A stretch of DNA of 64,000 nucleotides. Origin: Campylobacter sp. CCUG 57310. GTDB taxonomy: Bacteria; Campylobacterota; Campylobacteria; Campylobacterales; Campylobacteraceae. Of this stretch, positions 38,910 through 49,454 are shown piece after piece. Each line of letters begins with the position of its first letter. Positions within the stretch are counted from its first letter, which is position 1. The notes under the pieces are model-generated. The model saw only the letters and a list, made by a program, of their open reading frames with translations. It was not told the DNA's origin and did not search any database. Both the position numbers and the translations under genes were made by a program. Location of the stretch: positions 682,001 through 746,000 of the forward strand of contig NZ_CP053845.1 in the NCBI RefSeq assembly GCF_013201975.1, in the 5' to 3' direction.

Positions 38910-40458
38910 TCAGATAATTAGAGATACTATAGGAGTTATGAAGGAGAGAAATTTAATCCTAACTCCTGATAACTATGCCGAAACATTTTGCGAGATAGCT
39001 AAGAAAAACGGTGTAGTAGTGCCTGATTGCCAGAAACTTGAAAAGTATATCTCAAGGTTAAATTCGGACTTGCAAGAGCAGCTTAAAAGTAAAAAAGTTA
39101 AAAATTTAGACGAGCTTTTTGCGTTTCTTAGCGCCAGGCTAAACGCAGCAGGTTCAAACGACTCGTTAAAACTAGTTAATGCTTTATCTTTAATGAGTAA
39201 AAGAATTTTACAAGCCACTGCCGCGCTTCATAACAAAGAAGCTAGGAAGTTATCTGATATGAGCATAGAGGCGCTTAATCGCAAGCTTGATATGGCTACG
39301 GTAGAAAAAGTTAAAGACAAATGGTTTGAGTTTTTGACGAATTATGACGACTCGTTTTTTAGCCGACTTAATAGCTATGGCGTGAAAAATTATGACGATA
39401 TACAAAGCCTTATCATAGATCTTGATAACTCGCTTATGAGATCGCACGATAGCGCTTATATCTGCCAAAAGATGATACCTCTCATAGTTTTAATGCTAAC
39501 CCCTTCGATATCAGATCAGATGGATAGTGAAATTAGCGCCTTTGAGCTAAATTTAAAAAGCGATCCGAAATCTATTGAGCAAGAGAGTGTAAAAACCGAG
39601 ATACAAAAACTTGTTAAAAAGCGTATAGAGCTTGATAAGGCGGAAATTTCAAGCAAAGTTTCAGTGTTAAATGAAGTGCTTGAGAGTATCAATATTCGTG
39701 TTACTAATCTTATGAGTAGCTCTACTATAAGCTCAACTAAGATGCAAAACATCAAAAGAGACCTGAGCGAGATAAATTTAATAAATTTAAGGCAAGATAG
39801 CTTTGAGGGTATTAGAAATAAGCTTATGAGCATAGCCGATATGCTTGATAGCGAGACTAGAGAGCTTGGTAATCAGATGAGCTCCAATCAAAAAACCATC
39901 AAAGAGCTTCAAGATAGGGTAAATCGACTTGAGGGAGAACTTGAGAACGTAAAAGCCGAGAGTAAAGAGGATTTCTTAACCAAAACGGCGACTAGAAGAG
40001 CTCTCATGGAAGAGCTTGATCGCAATGAAGAGGTTTATAAAAGATTTGGCACGGATTATTCAATATGCTTTTTTGATATTGATCATTTTAAGAGGATTAA
40101 TGATACTTACGGGCATGAGGCGGGCGATGTAATTATATCAAGCGTAGGCAAGATGCTTAGAAAATACTCCCGCCAAATAGATATAGTAGGTAGATACGGC
40201 GGAGAAGAATTTGTAGTGATGCTTCCTCAAACTCCACATGCAAATAGCCTAAAATTTGCAAATAAAATTCGCAAAATAATTCAAAGCTCTAAATTTATGT
40301 ATAAAGATGAACGCATTAATGTAACTATAAGTTGTGGAGTGGCGGTAAGAAGCGAAAATAACGATTTGGCTTCCACTCTTGAAACGGCAGATAAGATGCT
40401 TTACGCAGCAAAACAATCAGGCAGAAATATGGTAATGCCAAAATCCAATGAAGCTTGA
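38893..40458 (+). CDS. Diguanylate cyclase (GGDEF) with helical N-terminus
   Basis: Makes cyclic di-GMP from GTP. A long helical and coiled-coil N-terminal half (residues 1-350) is followed by a GGDEF domain with active-site G-G-E-E-F near residue 435 and an intact inhibitory I-site (R-x-x-D five residues upstream). The start at ATG 38893 has AGGGAT before it and overlaps lptE. No membrane helix or known sensor domain, so it is cytoplasmic. Sitting between lptE and folC, it could tie cyclic di-GMP to surface state, but this is speculation. Confidence 0.9.
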   Translation: MSTKINQIIRDTIGVMKERNLILTPDNYAETFCEIAKKNGVVVPDCQKLEKYISRLNSDLQEQLKSKKVKNLDELFAFLSARLNAAGSNDSLKLVNALSLMSKRILQATAALHNKEARKLSDMSIEALNRKLDMATVEKVKDKWFEFLTNYDDSFFSRLNSYGVKNYDDIQSLIIDLDNSLMRSHDSAYICQKMIPLIVLMLTPSISDQMDSEISAFELNLKSDPKSIEQESVKTEIQKLVKKRIELDKAEISSKVSVLNEVLESINIRVTNLMSSSTISSTKMQNIKRDLSEINLINLRQDSFEGIRNKLMSIADMLDSETRELGNQMSSNQKTIKELQDRVNRLEGELENVKAESKEDFLTKTATRRALMEELDRNEEVYKRFGTDYSICFFDIDHFKRINDTYGHEAGDVIISSVGKMLRKYSRQIDIVGRYGGEEFVVMLPQTPHANSLKFANKIRKIIQSSKFMYKDERINVTISCGVAVRSENNDLASTLETADKMLYAAKQSGRNMVMPKSNEA

Positions 40459-41626
40459 TAAGTTTTTAAGCCAAAAGCCGCTTTTTTATAAAGAGATCGA
40501 CTATACTCGCATGCCGCGTGCATGGAAAAGTATAAAAGATAGTCTAAATCCCTTTAAGATAATACATATAATAGGTACAAACGGTAAGGGCTCAACAGGA
40601 AGGTTTTTAGCTCAAATTCTGCATCTTCAAGGTAAGAGCGTGGGGCATTACACAAGCCCTCATATATTTGAATTTCGCGAAAGATTTTGGCTAAACGGAG
40701 ATGTCGTTTCTGCAGATGCTTTAGAGGCTGCGCATAAGCGTTTACAAGCTATGCTAAGCGATGAATTTAAGATAAAAACCAGCTATTTTGAATACGCCAC
40801 CTTACTTGCTGCGGTGCTATTTCATGAATGCGATTTTTTTATCTGCGAAGCCGGGATGGGGGGCGAGCTTGATGCGACAAACGTCTATGAGAAGCTATTT
40901 AACATCTTCACTCCTATCGGGCTTGATCATGTCGGCGTTCTTGGAAATGATATCGAAGAGATTTCAACTACTAAATTTAACGCCTTAGGATATGACGCTA
41001 AAGCTCTTTTAAGCGACAGCATGGATAAGAAAAGCGTTAAGATACTAAATCAAATCGCACAAAAAAAGAGCGCTTCAGTAAAATTTGCAAGTGAAATTTT
41101 AAATGAAGCCGACAAAGAAGCCATAGCTGAATATGCCTTGAAATTTAGCCTACCTGAGTTTCTAGCTTCGAATTTGACATTAGCAGGAGCTGCCAGTAAG
41201 GCGCTTTTGGGTAAATTTGAGATATCTGATTTAGATGAGTTAAATTTGCACGGAAGATGCGAAAGGATAGCTTCAAATGTCTGGGTTGACGTAGGACACA
41301 ATGAACTTGCTGCGTTTGCCATGGCTAAAAAATTTAGAGGCAAGAAGCTAACTCTGATCTATAACTCATTTGCCGATAAGGATTTTAATGCTGTTTTAAA
41401 GGCGTTAAAGCCTATCATAAAAGATGTCTTAATCTACGAATATGAAAGCCCCCAAAGAGAACTTGCGACAAATCAGATAAAGCTAGTGCTTGATGATATG
41501 GGCGTTGCTTATGATGACTTTAAGGGATTAAAATTTACGGAGTCGCAAAAAAGCAAAGAGAAATACTTGGCCTTTGGCTCATTTTTCTTAGTTGAAGCCT
41601 TTTTAAGGCAGTTTGATGCAAGCTAG
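40448..41626 (+). CDS. folC: Folylpolyglutamate/dihydrofolate synthase
   Basis: Adds Glu to dihydropteroate or tetrahydrofolate. The P-loop I-G-T-N-G-K-G-S-T lies near residue 38 and the G-G-E-L-D-A-T-N and G-L-D-H-V motifs follow, all intact. 392 residues. It overlaps the cyclase gene by 11 bp and mfd by 11 bp, so translation is likely coupled. Confidence 0.95.
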   Translation: MKLDKFLSQKPLFYKEIDYTRMPRAWKSIKDSLNPFKIIHIIGTNGKGSTGRFLAQILHLQGKSVGHYTSPHIFEFRERFWLNGDVVSADALEAAHKRLQAMLSDEFKIKTSYFEYATLLAAVLFHECDFFICEAGMGGELDATNVYEKLFNIFTPIGLDHVGVLGNDIEEISTTKFNALGYDAKALLSDSMDKKSVKILNQIAQKKSASVKFASEILNEADKEAIAEYALKFSLPEFLASNLTLAGAASKALLGKFEISDLDELNLHGRCERIASNVWVDVGHNELAAFAMAKKFRGKKLTLIYNSFADKDFNAVLKALKPIIKDVLIYEYESPQRELATNQIKLVLDDMGVAYDDFKGLKFTESQKSKEKYLAFGSFFLVEAFLRQFDAS

Positions 41627-44564
41627 GATATATGAGTATCTTTTAAAACCAAATGAAGCCCAGATTATTGTTTGTGAAGACGACAAGGAGGTTTTGCTTA
41701 TCGAAAATGCGGTTAAATTTGCAGGCGTTTGTCCGTTTAGCTTGCCTGATTTTAGAGCGCATTTTGGCGATGATCTACGCTCTTTTAGCGCAGAGCTTTA
41801 CGAGCTGTCGGCTAAGCTTTCTAAATTTTACGAATTTGAGGGCAAAAAGCTTCTTATAGCTCCTATTTCAACCATCTTAAACAAACTTCCCGGCAAAAAA
41901 CATCTACAAAAAACTACTCTGAAATTTGGCGATAAGTTAAACTTAAACGAGCTAGCTGACGAGCTTATGCGCTTTGGTTACGAGCCTGTGGATATCGTTG
42001 AGAGCGAGGGCGAGTTTTGCTTGCGCGGAGATATCATTGATATATTTTGCATAGGAAGCGATGAGCCACATAGAATTTTGCTTTTTGACGATGAGATAGA
42101 AAGCATCAGAAACTACTCAACCAGCACTCAAATTTCAAACAAAACCGAACTTGAAAGCGTTGAAATTTCACCATTTATCGCAGCGCTTAGCAAGGATGAA
42201 TTTGAAAAAGCAAGCCAAAAAGCGCAACAGCTAAAAAGCGAGGCTTTGATAAATGACCTTAATTCACTTGGTTTTTGGGCGATTGATGGTTTTATAGATT
42301 ATAGCAAGGAGTTTAAGACCGTCCTTGCAAAAGAGTTTAAATTCGAGGATTTTGAGAGAGATACGAGCGCGCTTCATGATTTGCCCGTGATTCCTGAAGC
42401 AAAAATTTACAAAGACCTGTCCGTAACGCCTAATAAGGACTTTTTTGAACTTAACACCAATAAAAATATCAAGGTCATAGCCCGAAACGACGGGCTTTTT
42501 AACTCGTTAAATTTAAGCGAATATAAAAATATAGAATTTATTAAAAGCGACGTTGTCGTAAATCTAACTTCCGGTAATGAAATCATCGTTTCGCTTAATA
42601 AATTTGAAAAGAAGCGCCGCGTTAAGCGTGCAAGTTTAGTGATTGACGAGCTAAAGATAAATGACTACGTTGTGCATGAAGAGTATGGTGTAGGTCGATT
42701 TGTGGGACTTGAAAAGATAACCGTGCTAGGAAGCATGCGCGAATTCGTAGTTATCGTTTATCAAAACGACGACAAGCTTCTTTTGCCTGTCGAAAATATA
42801 AATTTAATCGACCGCTATATAGCTCAAAGCGGCTGTATAGCGGCACTTGATAGGCTTGGTAAGGCTAGCTTTGCCAAGATAAAAGAAAAGGTTCGCCAAA
42901 AGCTATTCATAATCGCTTCCAAGATCATCGAACTTGCCGCTAAAAGAGAGCTAATTCGCGCCGAAATCATACAAAAAGATGATGCCGAATACTTAAATTT
43001 CTTGCAAAATGCGGGCTTTGATTATACGATTGATCAAGAAAAGGCCGCAAGCGAAATTTCAAAAGATCTTGCAAGCGGTAAGGTTATGGATAGGCTTTTA
43101 AGCGGAGATGTTGGCTTTGGCAAGACTGAAATCGCTATGAATGCGATATTTAAATGCGTTAAATCAGGATTTCAGGCGCTATTTTTCGTGCCTACGACGT
43201 TGCTTTCGGCTCAGCACTTTAAGAGCCTAAAAGACAGGTTTGACAAATTTGAAATTCCGGTTTTTAGACTTGATAGATTTAGCTCGGCAAAAGAAAAATC
43301 AGCCGTTAAAAGAGCGCTTGAGGAGGGTCTAGCTTGCGTTTGCGTGGGAACTCATTCGCTTTTGGGACTGAAGGCTTTAAATTTAGGGCTTATTATCATC
43401 GACGAAGAGCATAAATTCGGCGTTAAGCAAAAAGAGAAGTTAAAAGAAATTTCAAGCAACTCGCATATCCTTTCAATGAGCGCGACACCTATCCCAAGAA
43501 GCCTAAATATGGCGCTTAGCAACGTAAAAAGTTATAGCGTGCTTCAAACTCCGCCAAGCTCTCGTTTAGACGTGAGAACAAGCGTAAGGGAGTGGGATGA
43601 AAAGGTGATTAAAGAGGCGATTTTGCGGGAGTTAAGAAGAGGCGGGCAAATTTTTTATATCCACAATCACATCGCCACTATGGATCAGGCAAAAAGGCAG
43701 ATTAAGAAAATTTTGCCAAATTTGCGCATCCTCATACTTCATTCAAAGATAGATGCAAATACCACAGAAGACGAGATGATGAAATTTAAAGCGGGTGAAT
43801 ACGACATCTTGCTTTGCACGAGCATTGTTGAAAGCGGAATTCACCTGCCAAACGTAAATACGATAATCATAGAAAATGCAAACAAATTCGGTATGGCGGA
43901 TCTTCATCAGCTAAGAGGCCGAGTGGGTAGAAGCGATAAGCAGGCGTATTGTTATTTCTTGGTTGAGGATAGAAGTGAGCTTACGCCAGAGGCCTTAAAG
44001 CGGCTTGTAGCACTTGAGAGCAATTCGTTTTTAGGCTCGGGCTCCGTGCTTGCTTATCATGATTTAGAGATTAGGGGCGGAGGAAATTTAATCGGAGAGG
44101 CTCAAAGCGGGCATATCGAGGCTATCGGGTATTCGCTTTATATCAAAATGCTTGAAGACGAGATAAATAAGCTTTTAAACAAAGAGAATTTTAAGAGTAA
44201 AAAAGTTGATCTTAAGCTTAGTATAAACGCATTTTTAAATCAAGATTTTATCCGTGAAGACAGGCTTCGTCTAGAGCTTTATCGTCGCCTTAGCAAGTGT
44301 GAAGAGGTAAGCGAAGTGCATGCCATAGAAGGCGAGCTTGAGGATAGGTTTGGTAAGATTGACATTTATACCAAACAGTTTTTATCGCTCATAATAATTA
44401 AAATTTTAGCCGTAAAAGCGGGCTTTAAGCTTATCTCAAACAGCGGTCAAAACATCGTTCTTACAAATTTAAACGACGAGAAAACGGTTTTAAAATCAAA
44501 AAGCAAAGATGATGACGATATAATAGATGAAATTTTAATCCATCTAAGAAAGGCGTCAAGATGA
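41616..44564 (+). CDS. mfd: Transcription-repair coupling factor
   Basis: Removes stalled RNA polymerase and recruits UvrA. UvrB-like N-terminus, RNA-polymerase-interacting domain, then RecG-like helicase with Walker A G-D-V-G-F-G-K-T near residue 500 and D-E-E-H; TRCF C-terminal domain present. 982 residues, shorter than the 1148 of E. coli, as usual in this group. ATG 41616 overlaps folC; a TTG one codon upstream is less likely. Confidence 0.95.
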   Translation: MQARIYEYLLKPNEAQIIVCEDDKEVLLIENAVKFAGVCPFSLPDFRAHFGDDLRSFSAELYELSAKLSKFYEFEGKKLLIAPISTILNKLPGKKHLQKTTLKFGDKLNLNELADELMRFGYEPVDIVESEGEFCLRGDIIDIFCIGSDEPHRILLFDDEIESIRNYSTSTQISNKTELESVEISPFIAALSKDEFEKASQKAQQLKSEALINDLNSLGFWAIDGFIDYSKEFKTVLAKEFKFEDFERDTSALHDLPVIPEAKIYKDLSVTPNKDFFELNTNKNIKVIARNDGLFNSLNLSEYKNIEFIKSDVVVNLTSGNEIIVSLNKFEKKRRVKRASLVIDELKINDYVVHEEYGVGRFVGLEKITVLGSMREFVVIVYQNDDKLLLPVENINLIDRYIAQSGCIAALDRLGKASFAKIKEKVRQKLFIIASKIIELAAKRELIRAEIIQKDDAEYLNFLQNAGFDYTIDQEKAASEISKDLASGKVMDRLLSGDVGFGKTEIAMNAIFKCVKSGFQALFFVPTTLLSAQHFKSLKDRFDKFEIPVFRLDRFSSAKEKSAVKRALEEGLACVCVGTHSLLGLKALNLGLIIIDEEHKFGVKQKEKLKEISSNSHILSMSATPIPRSLNMALSNVKSYSVLQTPPSSRLDVRTSVREWDEKVIKEAILRELRRGGQIFYIHNHIATMDQAKRQIKKILPNLRILILHSKIDANTTEDEMMKFKAGEYDILLCTSIVESGIHLPNVNTIIIENANKFGMADLHQLRGRVGRSDKQAYCYFLVEDRSELTPEALKRLVALESNSFLGSGSVLAYHDLEIRGGGNLIGEAQSGHIEAIGYSLYIKMLEDEINKLLNKENFKSKKVDLKLSINAFLNQDFIREDRLRLELYRRLSKCEEVSEVHAIEGELEDRFGKIDIYTKQFLSLIIIKILAVKAGFKLISNSGQNIVLTNLNDEKTVLKSKSKDDDDIIDEILIHLRKASR

Positions 44565-45325
44565 TTGATTGGAGCTTGAGTCACGCTGCTGTTTTTAGGC
44601 GTAGGATAGGGGCTTTAAGGGCTGTGCATGAGATTGATTTTGTTGAGCTTGATAACCTTGTCGGCATGGAAAAACAAAAAGAGCAGTTAATAGCCAACAC
44701 TCAAAATTTCATAGACGGCAAAGAGGCTAACAACGCCATTTTGTGGGGTGCAAGAGGGTGTGGCAAAAGTAGCTTGGTAAAGGCTGTTTTTACTAAATTT
44801 CATAACGAGGGCTTAAGACTCATAGAGCTTAGAAGCGATGAACTTCAATTTATCGTTGATATCATCGATGAGGTTCGCAGAAGTAATTATAAATTTATTA
44901 TTTACTGCGATGATCTAAGCTTTGAAGCGGGAGATACGAACTATAAATTTTTAAAGCCGATTTTAGAAGGCTCGATAGAAAAAGCCCCTAAAAACGTGCT
45001 TATATACGCCACTTCAAACCGCCGTCATCTAATCAGCGAGCTAAAAAGCGACAATGAAGGCACAAGCGTAACTAGTGACGAGATCCACTACGCAGAAAGC
45101 GTGGATGAAAAAATTTCGCTATCTGATCGCTTCGGCCTTTGGATAAGTTTCTACCAAGGAAGCTTTGCCGAGTATCTTAAGATCGTGGATTTTTACTTTA
45201 AAAACTACACGGGCGATAGGCAGATGCTTCACGAGCTTGCCAAAAACTACTCCGCGCTTAGAGCTAGCAGGTCAGGGCGAACCGCAAAGCAGTTTTATCT
45301 ATCTTATAAAGAGAAGCTTTTGTGA
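44561..45325 (+). CDS. DUF815-family AAA+ ATPase
   Basis: ATP-binding protein with Walker A G-A-R-G-C-G-K-S-S (residues 63-71) and a Walker B like I-I-Y-C-D-D-L near 110. These P-loop ATPases of DUF815 are widespread but their role is unknown. 254 residues. It overlaps mfd by 4 bp and the next gene by 4 bp, so it sits in a nucleic-acid repair/regulatory operon. Confidence 0.85.
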   Translation: MIDWSLSHAAVFRRRIGALRAVHEIDFVELDNLVGMEKQKEQLIANTQNFIDGKEANNAILWGARGCGKSSLVKAVFTKFHNEGLRLIELRSDELQFIVDIIDEVRRSNYKFIIYCDDLSFEAGDTNYKFLKPILEGSIEKAPKNVLIYATSNRRHLISELKSDNEGTSVTSDEIHYAESVDEKISLSDRFGLWISFYQGSFAEYLKIVDFYFKNYTGDRQMLHELAKNYSALRASRSGRTAKQFYLSYKEKLL

Positions 45326-46128
45326 GAGCGGGATTTATAGGCGATATCGTCGGGCGAGCGGGTCGTAAAATAGTGGCTGAAAACGTTAAAAAGATGCGGG
45401 ATAAATTTGAGCTTGATTTCATCATCGCAAACTGCGAAAATGCAAGCGGCGGCTTTGGATTAAGCGCTCAAAACGCAGCCGAGCTTCTAGAGTGCGGGAT
45501 AGACGCGATAACTGGTGGCAATCACAGCTTTGATAAAAAGGAGATCGCCTCGCTTATGGATAGCTTACCGATAATTCGTCCGTATAATCACTTCGCAGGT
45601 ACTGCCGGCAAAGGCGTGATAAATTTAAAAAGAGGCGAAAAAAGCTTAAGTGTCATAAATTTAATGGGGCATTACGCTATGCCTCACACAAATAACGCCT
45701 TTTTAGAGGCACAAAACGCTCTAAAAGAGTGCGAGAGCCAAAACGTGCTCATTGATTTTCACGCGGAAGCCACGAGCGAGAAAAACGCTATATTTGGCTA
45801 TCTAAACGGACAGGTTAGCGCGATATTTGGCACGCATACTCACGTAGGCACTGATGATTTGCAAATTTTAAATCATACCGCTTATGCAAGCGATGTGGGT
45901 TTAAGCGGAGCCTTTGACGGAGTTATCGGTATGGACAAAGAAGCGCCTATTAAGACGTTTGTAACGGGCTTTAAGCACTCTTTTAAGGTAAATGAAAGGT
46001 GCAGGCGGATCTTTCAGATGATAGTTTTTGAGTGTAAAGAGGGCAGGTGTGTGGATGCTTTTAAGGTTAGGGTGATAGACGGCATAGATGAGATGCAGGT
46101 GCAAAACGCACTTAAATTTGATAGATAG
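45322..46128 (+). CDS. YmdB-like metallophosphoesterase
   Basis: Calcineurin-like phosphoesterase of the TIGR00282/YmdB type, some of which hydrolyse cyclic nucleotides. Starts GTG (M-R-A-G-F-I-G-D-I-V-G-R-A-G-R), then N-C-E-N-A, G-G-N-H-S-F, F-H-A-E-A-T-S-E and G-T-H-T-H-V metal-binding motifs, all intact. 268 residues. Overlaps the previous stop by 4 bp. Substrate unknown; a link to cyclic nucleotide turnover is possible. Confidence 0.9.
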   Translation: MRAGFIGDIVGRAGRKIVAENVKKMRDKFELDFIIANCENASGGFGLSAQNAAELLECGIDAITGGNHSFDKKEIASLMDSLPIIRPYNHFAGTAGKGVINLKRGEKSLSVINLMGHYAMPHTNNAFLEAQNALKECESQNVLIDFHAEATSEKNAIFGYLNGQVSAIFGTHTHVGTDDLQILNHTAYASDVGLSGAFDGVIGMDKEAPIKTFVTGFKHSFKVNERCRRIFQMIVFECKEGRCVDAFKVRVIDGIDEMQVQNALKFDR

Positions 46129-46136
46129 GTTGAAAT

Positions 46137-46805
46137 TTGAGAAGCGAAGAACTATTAATAACGCTTTTAAACGCGGGAATTAAAGCGGATTTACAAGATG
46201 AGCTTTGGTGGCCAAATTCGCGTAGCTTTGAAGTGATTGTCGGAGCGATTTTAGTGCAAAATACCGCATGGAAAAACGCTCAAAAAGCGCTTGATAATCT
46301 AAAAAATAGCGGAAATTTAACTCTTGAACGTTTAGCGAATTTAGACACGGCAAGTATTGCGATCATGATTAAACCAAGCGGCTTTTACAACACCAAAGCA
46401 AAGAGGTTAAGCTTGCTTTGCAAGGCGATATACGAGGAATTTGGCAGCTTTGATAGCTTTAAGCAAAACGTGAGCAGAGAGTGGCTTCTTGGCATTAGAG
46501 GCATAGGTGCCGAGACTTGTGACGCGATACTTTGTTACGCTTGCGAGCGCGAAGTGATGTGCGTGGATAGCTACGCACTTAGGATTTTGGCTCATTTCGG
46601 ATATGAATTTGAAAGCTACGAAGAGGCGCGTGAATGGTTTGAAGATATCGATACAAGCGCGGTTTGCAAAGCTTACGGAAAAGAGCTTGGTCTAAATCAA
46701 ATTTTTGCGCGCTATCACGGCAAGATAGTGGAATTTGGCAAAGCTCACTTCAAAGGAAAGAAGATTGACGAAGCAGGCGCTAAACTGCTTGATACGTTAA
46801 GGTGA
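46137..46805 (+). CDS. magIII: MagIII-type 3-methyladenine DNA glycosylase
   Basis: HhH-GPD base-excision glycosylase related to endonuclease III, as described for Helicobacter pylori MagIII, which removes 3-methyladenine. Shows L-Q-D-x-L-W-W-P-N, Q-N-T-A-W-K-N, S-G-F-Y-N-x-K-A-K-R, helix-hairpin-helix G-I-R-G-I-G-A-E-T-C and a Val-Asp-Ser catalytic segment (V-D-S-Y). The C-terminal iron-sulfur Cys cluster of Nth is absent, as in MagIII. TTG start with nearby AGGT. Confidence 0.87.
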   Translation: MRSEELLITLLNAGIKADLQDELWWPNSRSFEVIVGAILVQNTAWKNAQKALDNLKNSGNLTLERLANLDTASIAIMIKPSGFYNTKAKRLSLLCKAIYEEFGSFDSFKQNVSREWLLGIRGIGAETCDAILCYACEREVMCVDSYALRILAHFGYEFESYEEAREWFEDIDTSAVCKAYGKELGLNQIFARYHGKIVEFGKAHFKGKKIDEAGAKLLDTLR

Positions 46806-46809
46806 TATC

Positions 46810-47913
46810 GTGAAAAAAGTTTTATTTATCGATACCGGTCTTGAGTGCGGAGGGGGCACGAGAAGTCTTATATATCTTTTGCGTGAACTTACAAAAAAAG
46901 ATAACTACGATATATCGGTATTTTTTGAAAGAGATTACGATATAGACGGCAAGAGAGTGTCGCAAGCTATGAGCGATATCGGTGTTAAGTTTATAAAATT
47001 TGAAGAAAAACCGCAAATTTCAAAGTTTAAAAGAGAAGTTTTAAGAGCTTTTTCAAAAGAAATTTTAGCCAAAAATTTATACAAAAACGAGTTTAAATTC
47101 GCTCTTAGTCTGCTTAAAAGCGTAAAAACGGACATAATTTATCTAAATAATCATTTTTCAACGAATTTGGCATATATCGATGCGGCTAACGCTCTTGGTA
47201 TTAAGGTAGTTCAGCATTTAAGAAAAAATGCCGAAGTGGAAAATTTTAAGGTTGAAATTTTAAAAAAGCTTAAATTTACCCCTATCAGTGTTTCAAATTC
47301 GACACATCAATTTTATGACAATCAGCTAAAGATAGAAAAGAACGTAGTCTATGACCCTGTAATTTTTAACTCGAATTTTAAAGATAATAGCCCAAAAGAT
47401 AGTATAAATTTAATAATGAGTGCGAATTTTTTAGAACTTAAAGGGCATGAGCTTGTATTTGACGCCTTGATTGGACTGAAGCGAGATGATATCAAACTTA
47501 CTTTAGCAGGTGGCGGTAAATTTAAAGAGAGGGCGCAAGAAAAGCTAAATCGTTTAGAAAAAGAGGGCAAAGTAACAAATCTTGGCTTTGTTAAAAACAT
47601 GGATGAAATTTACTCGCAAAACGACTATCTGCTTGGTTTTTCAAGCACAGAAGGCATGCCACGCGTAGTTTTAGAAGCTCTTGGCTATGGGCTTGGAGTG
47701 ATATTTTCAGATATCGCTGCGATAAGAGAAATTTATGAAATTTCATCAAATAAAGAAAATTTTCATATCTTAAATCGAGATAGTTCAGAGCTTTTAAGAT
47801 GTCTTGAAAATCTTAAAAAGCCAATTCAAAAAATGCCCGATGAGGAAATCATAAAAAGATTTAGCATGGATAGCTATATCCGTGATATAGATAAAATTTT
47901 AAGCAAAATTTAA
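46810..47913 (+). CDS. Family 4 glycosyltransferase
   Basis: Predicted GT-B fold enzyme using a nucleotide sugar. N-terminal G-L-E-C-G-G-G-T-R acceptor loop and a C-terminal donor domain with E-G-M-P-R-V-V-L-E (the E-x7-E motif) near residue 280. 367 residues from GTG 46810. Composition is more AT-rich than its neighbours, and it sits between magIII and cysK, so it may be a later insertion. Substrate probably in LOS, capsule or glycan synthesis; not determinable. Confidence 0.85.
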   Translation: MKKVLFIDTGLECGGGTRSLIYLLRELTKKDNYDISVFFERDYDIDGKRVSQAMSDIGVKFIKFEEKPQISKFKREVLRAFSKEILAKNLYKNEFKFALSLLKSVKTDIIYLNNHFSTNLAYIDAANALGIKVVQHLRKNAEVENFKVEILKKLKFTPISVSNSTHQFYDNQLKIEKNVVYDPVIFNSNFKDNSPKDSINLIMSANFLELKGHELVFDALIGLKRDDIKLTLAGGGKFKERAQEKLNRLEKEGKVTNLGFVKNMDEIYSQNDYLLGFSSTEGMPRVVLEALGYGLGVIFSDIAAIREIYEISSNKENFHILNRDSSELLRCLENLKKPIQKMPDEEIIKRFSMDSYIRDIDKILSKI

Positions 47914-47922
47914 AGGAATAAA

Positions 47923-48834
47923 ATGATATATGATAATATAATTCAAACGATAGGAAAGACGCCTGTAGTAAAATTAAATAGCTTAAAACAGGCAGGCATA
48001 GCAGAAATTTACGCTAAGCTTGAGTTTTTTAACCCGGGCGGCTCGGTTAAGGATAGAATCGCTGCAAATATGATTCTTGAGATGCAAAAAGACGGCGCGT
48101 TGAAAAATGGTGATATCATAGTTGAGCCAACAAGCGGAAATACAGGCATCGGCATAGCCATGACGGCAAGCGCGCTTGGATATGAGGTCGTGCTAACTAT
48201 GCCTGAGACGATGAGTATCGAAAGGCGCAAAATTTTAGCAGCTTATGGAGCCAAACTTGTGCTAACCGATGGTGTAAAAGGCATGAAAGGTGCGATAGAA
48301 AAGGCAAATGAGCTTGCAAAACAGCCAGGGTATGTGATGCTAAGCCAGTTTGAAAACGCTTATAATCCGCAAGCTCACGTAAAAACTACCGCAGTTGAGA
48401 TAATGAGTGATTTTAAGTATCTTGACGCTTTTGTAGCCGGTGTCGGTACGGGCGGGACGCTAAGCGGTGTTGCTAAAGTGCTTAAAGAAAATGGCTATGA
48501 TACGCAGATAGTTGCCGTTGAGCCAAAAGAATCAGCCGTGATCTCGGGAAATCCGGCAGGCGCACATAAAATTCAAGGCATAGGAGCGGGATTTATCCCT
48601 GATACACTTGATACTTCTTTAATCGACACAATAGAGCTAGTTAGTAATGAAGAGGCTTTTGAGGCGGCTAGGGCCTTGGCAAAAAGCGAGGGAATTTTGC
48701 TTGGGATCTCCGGAGGTGCGGCTCTTGCGGTAGCTATCCGCACGGCAAAAAGGCTAGGTGATGGCAAAAAAGTGCTGTTTATCGCACCTGATAATGGCGA
48801 GAGATACTTAAGCACGCCACTTTACGAGGCTTAA
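47923..48834 (+). CDS. cysK: Cysteine synthase A
   Basis: O-acetylserine sulfhydrylase, PLP-dependent. The PLP lysine is in G-G-S-V-K-D-R (Lys43), the substrate loop is T-S-G-N-T-G and the phosphate-binding G-T-G-G-T is intact. 303 residues. SD AAAGGA before ATG. With cysE next door it forms the last two steps of cysteine synthesis. Confidence 0.96.
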   Translation: MIYDNIIQTIGKTPVVKLNSLKQAGIAEIYAKLEFFNPGGSVKDRIAANMILEMQKDGALKNGDIIVEPTSGNTGIGIAMTASALGYEVVLTMPETMSIERRKILAAYGAKLVLTDGVKGMKGAIEKANELAKQPGYVMLSQFENAYNPQAHVKTTAVEIMSDFKYLDAFVAGVGTGGTLSGVAKVLKENGYDTQIVAVEPKESAVISGNPAGAHKIQGIGAGFIPDTLDTSLIDTIELVSNEEAFEAARALAKSEGILLGISGGAALAVAIRTAKRLGDGKKVLFIAPDNGERYLSTPLYEA

Positions 48835-48837
48835 AAT

Positions 48838-49383
48838 TTGAATATAATTGAAGAGATAAAAGAGCTCGTTGCCACTGTCGGCGAGAAAGATCCTGCCGCA
48901 AACGGATGTTGCTTTTGGGCGGTGCTTATAAATACCCCTGGCATTCATGCGGTGGTTTTTCATAGATTTTCGCATTTTCTATACGTGAAGAAATTCTTTT
49001 TTATTGCTCGATTTATCTCTCAAATTTCAAGATTTATAACGGGCATTGAGATACATCCGGGCGCAAAGATCGGCTCAAGGCTCTTTATCGATCACGGCAT
49101 GGGGGTAGTTATCGGAGAAACTGCCGAGATCGGAGATGATGTTACGATGTATCATCAAGTAACTCTTGGCGGAACGGGTAAAGAAGTAGGCAAGCGTCAT
49201 CCGACTATTAAAAACGGTGTTGTCATAGCAGCAGGTGCAAAGGTGCTTGGAGCTATAACAGTAGGCGAAAATTCAAAAATCGGAGCAAATTCGGTTGTGC
49301 TTAAAGATGTGCCCGATAATGCAACGGTGGTAGGTATACCCGCTAGAGTAGTTAGGATAAACGGCGAGAAAATCGAGAGCTAA
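48838..49383 (+). CDS. cysE: Serine O-acetyltransferase
   Basis: Makes O-acetylserine, the CysK substrate. Hexapeptide-repeat left-handed helix with [18 protein letters not shown] and the C-terminal I-P-A-R-V end. TTG start three bases after cysK. 181 residues, shorter than the enteric form, lacking part of the N-terminal domain. CysK and CysE can form a complex. Confidence 0.94.
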   Translation: MNIIEEIKELVATVGEKDPAANGCCFWAVLINTPGIHAVVFHRFSHFLYVKKFFFIARFISQISRFITGIEIHPGAKIGSRLFIDHGMGVVIGETAEIGDDVTMYHQVTLGGTGKEVGKRHPTIKNGVVIAAGAKVLGAITVGENSKIGANSVVLKDVPDNATVVGIPARVVRINGEKIES

Positions 49384-49454
49384 AGCCCATAAACTCTAAA
49401 ATTTAAGTTTTTATATAATTTAGGTTAATTGCGAGCGGGTAGAGTTCTAAAAAT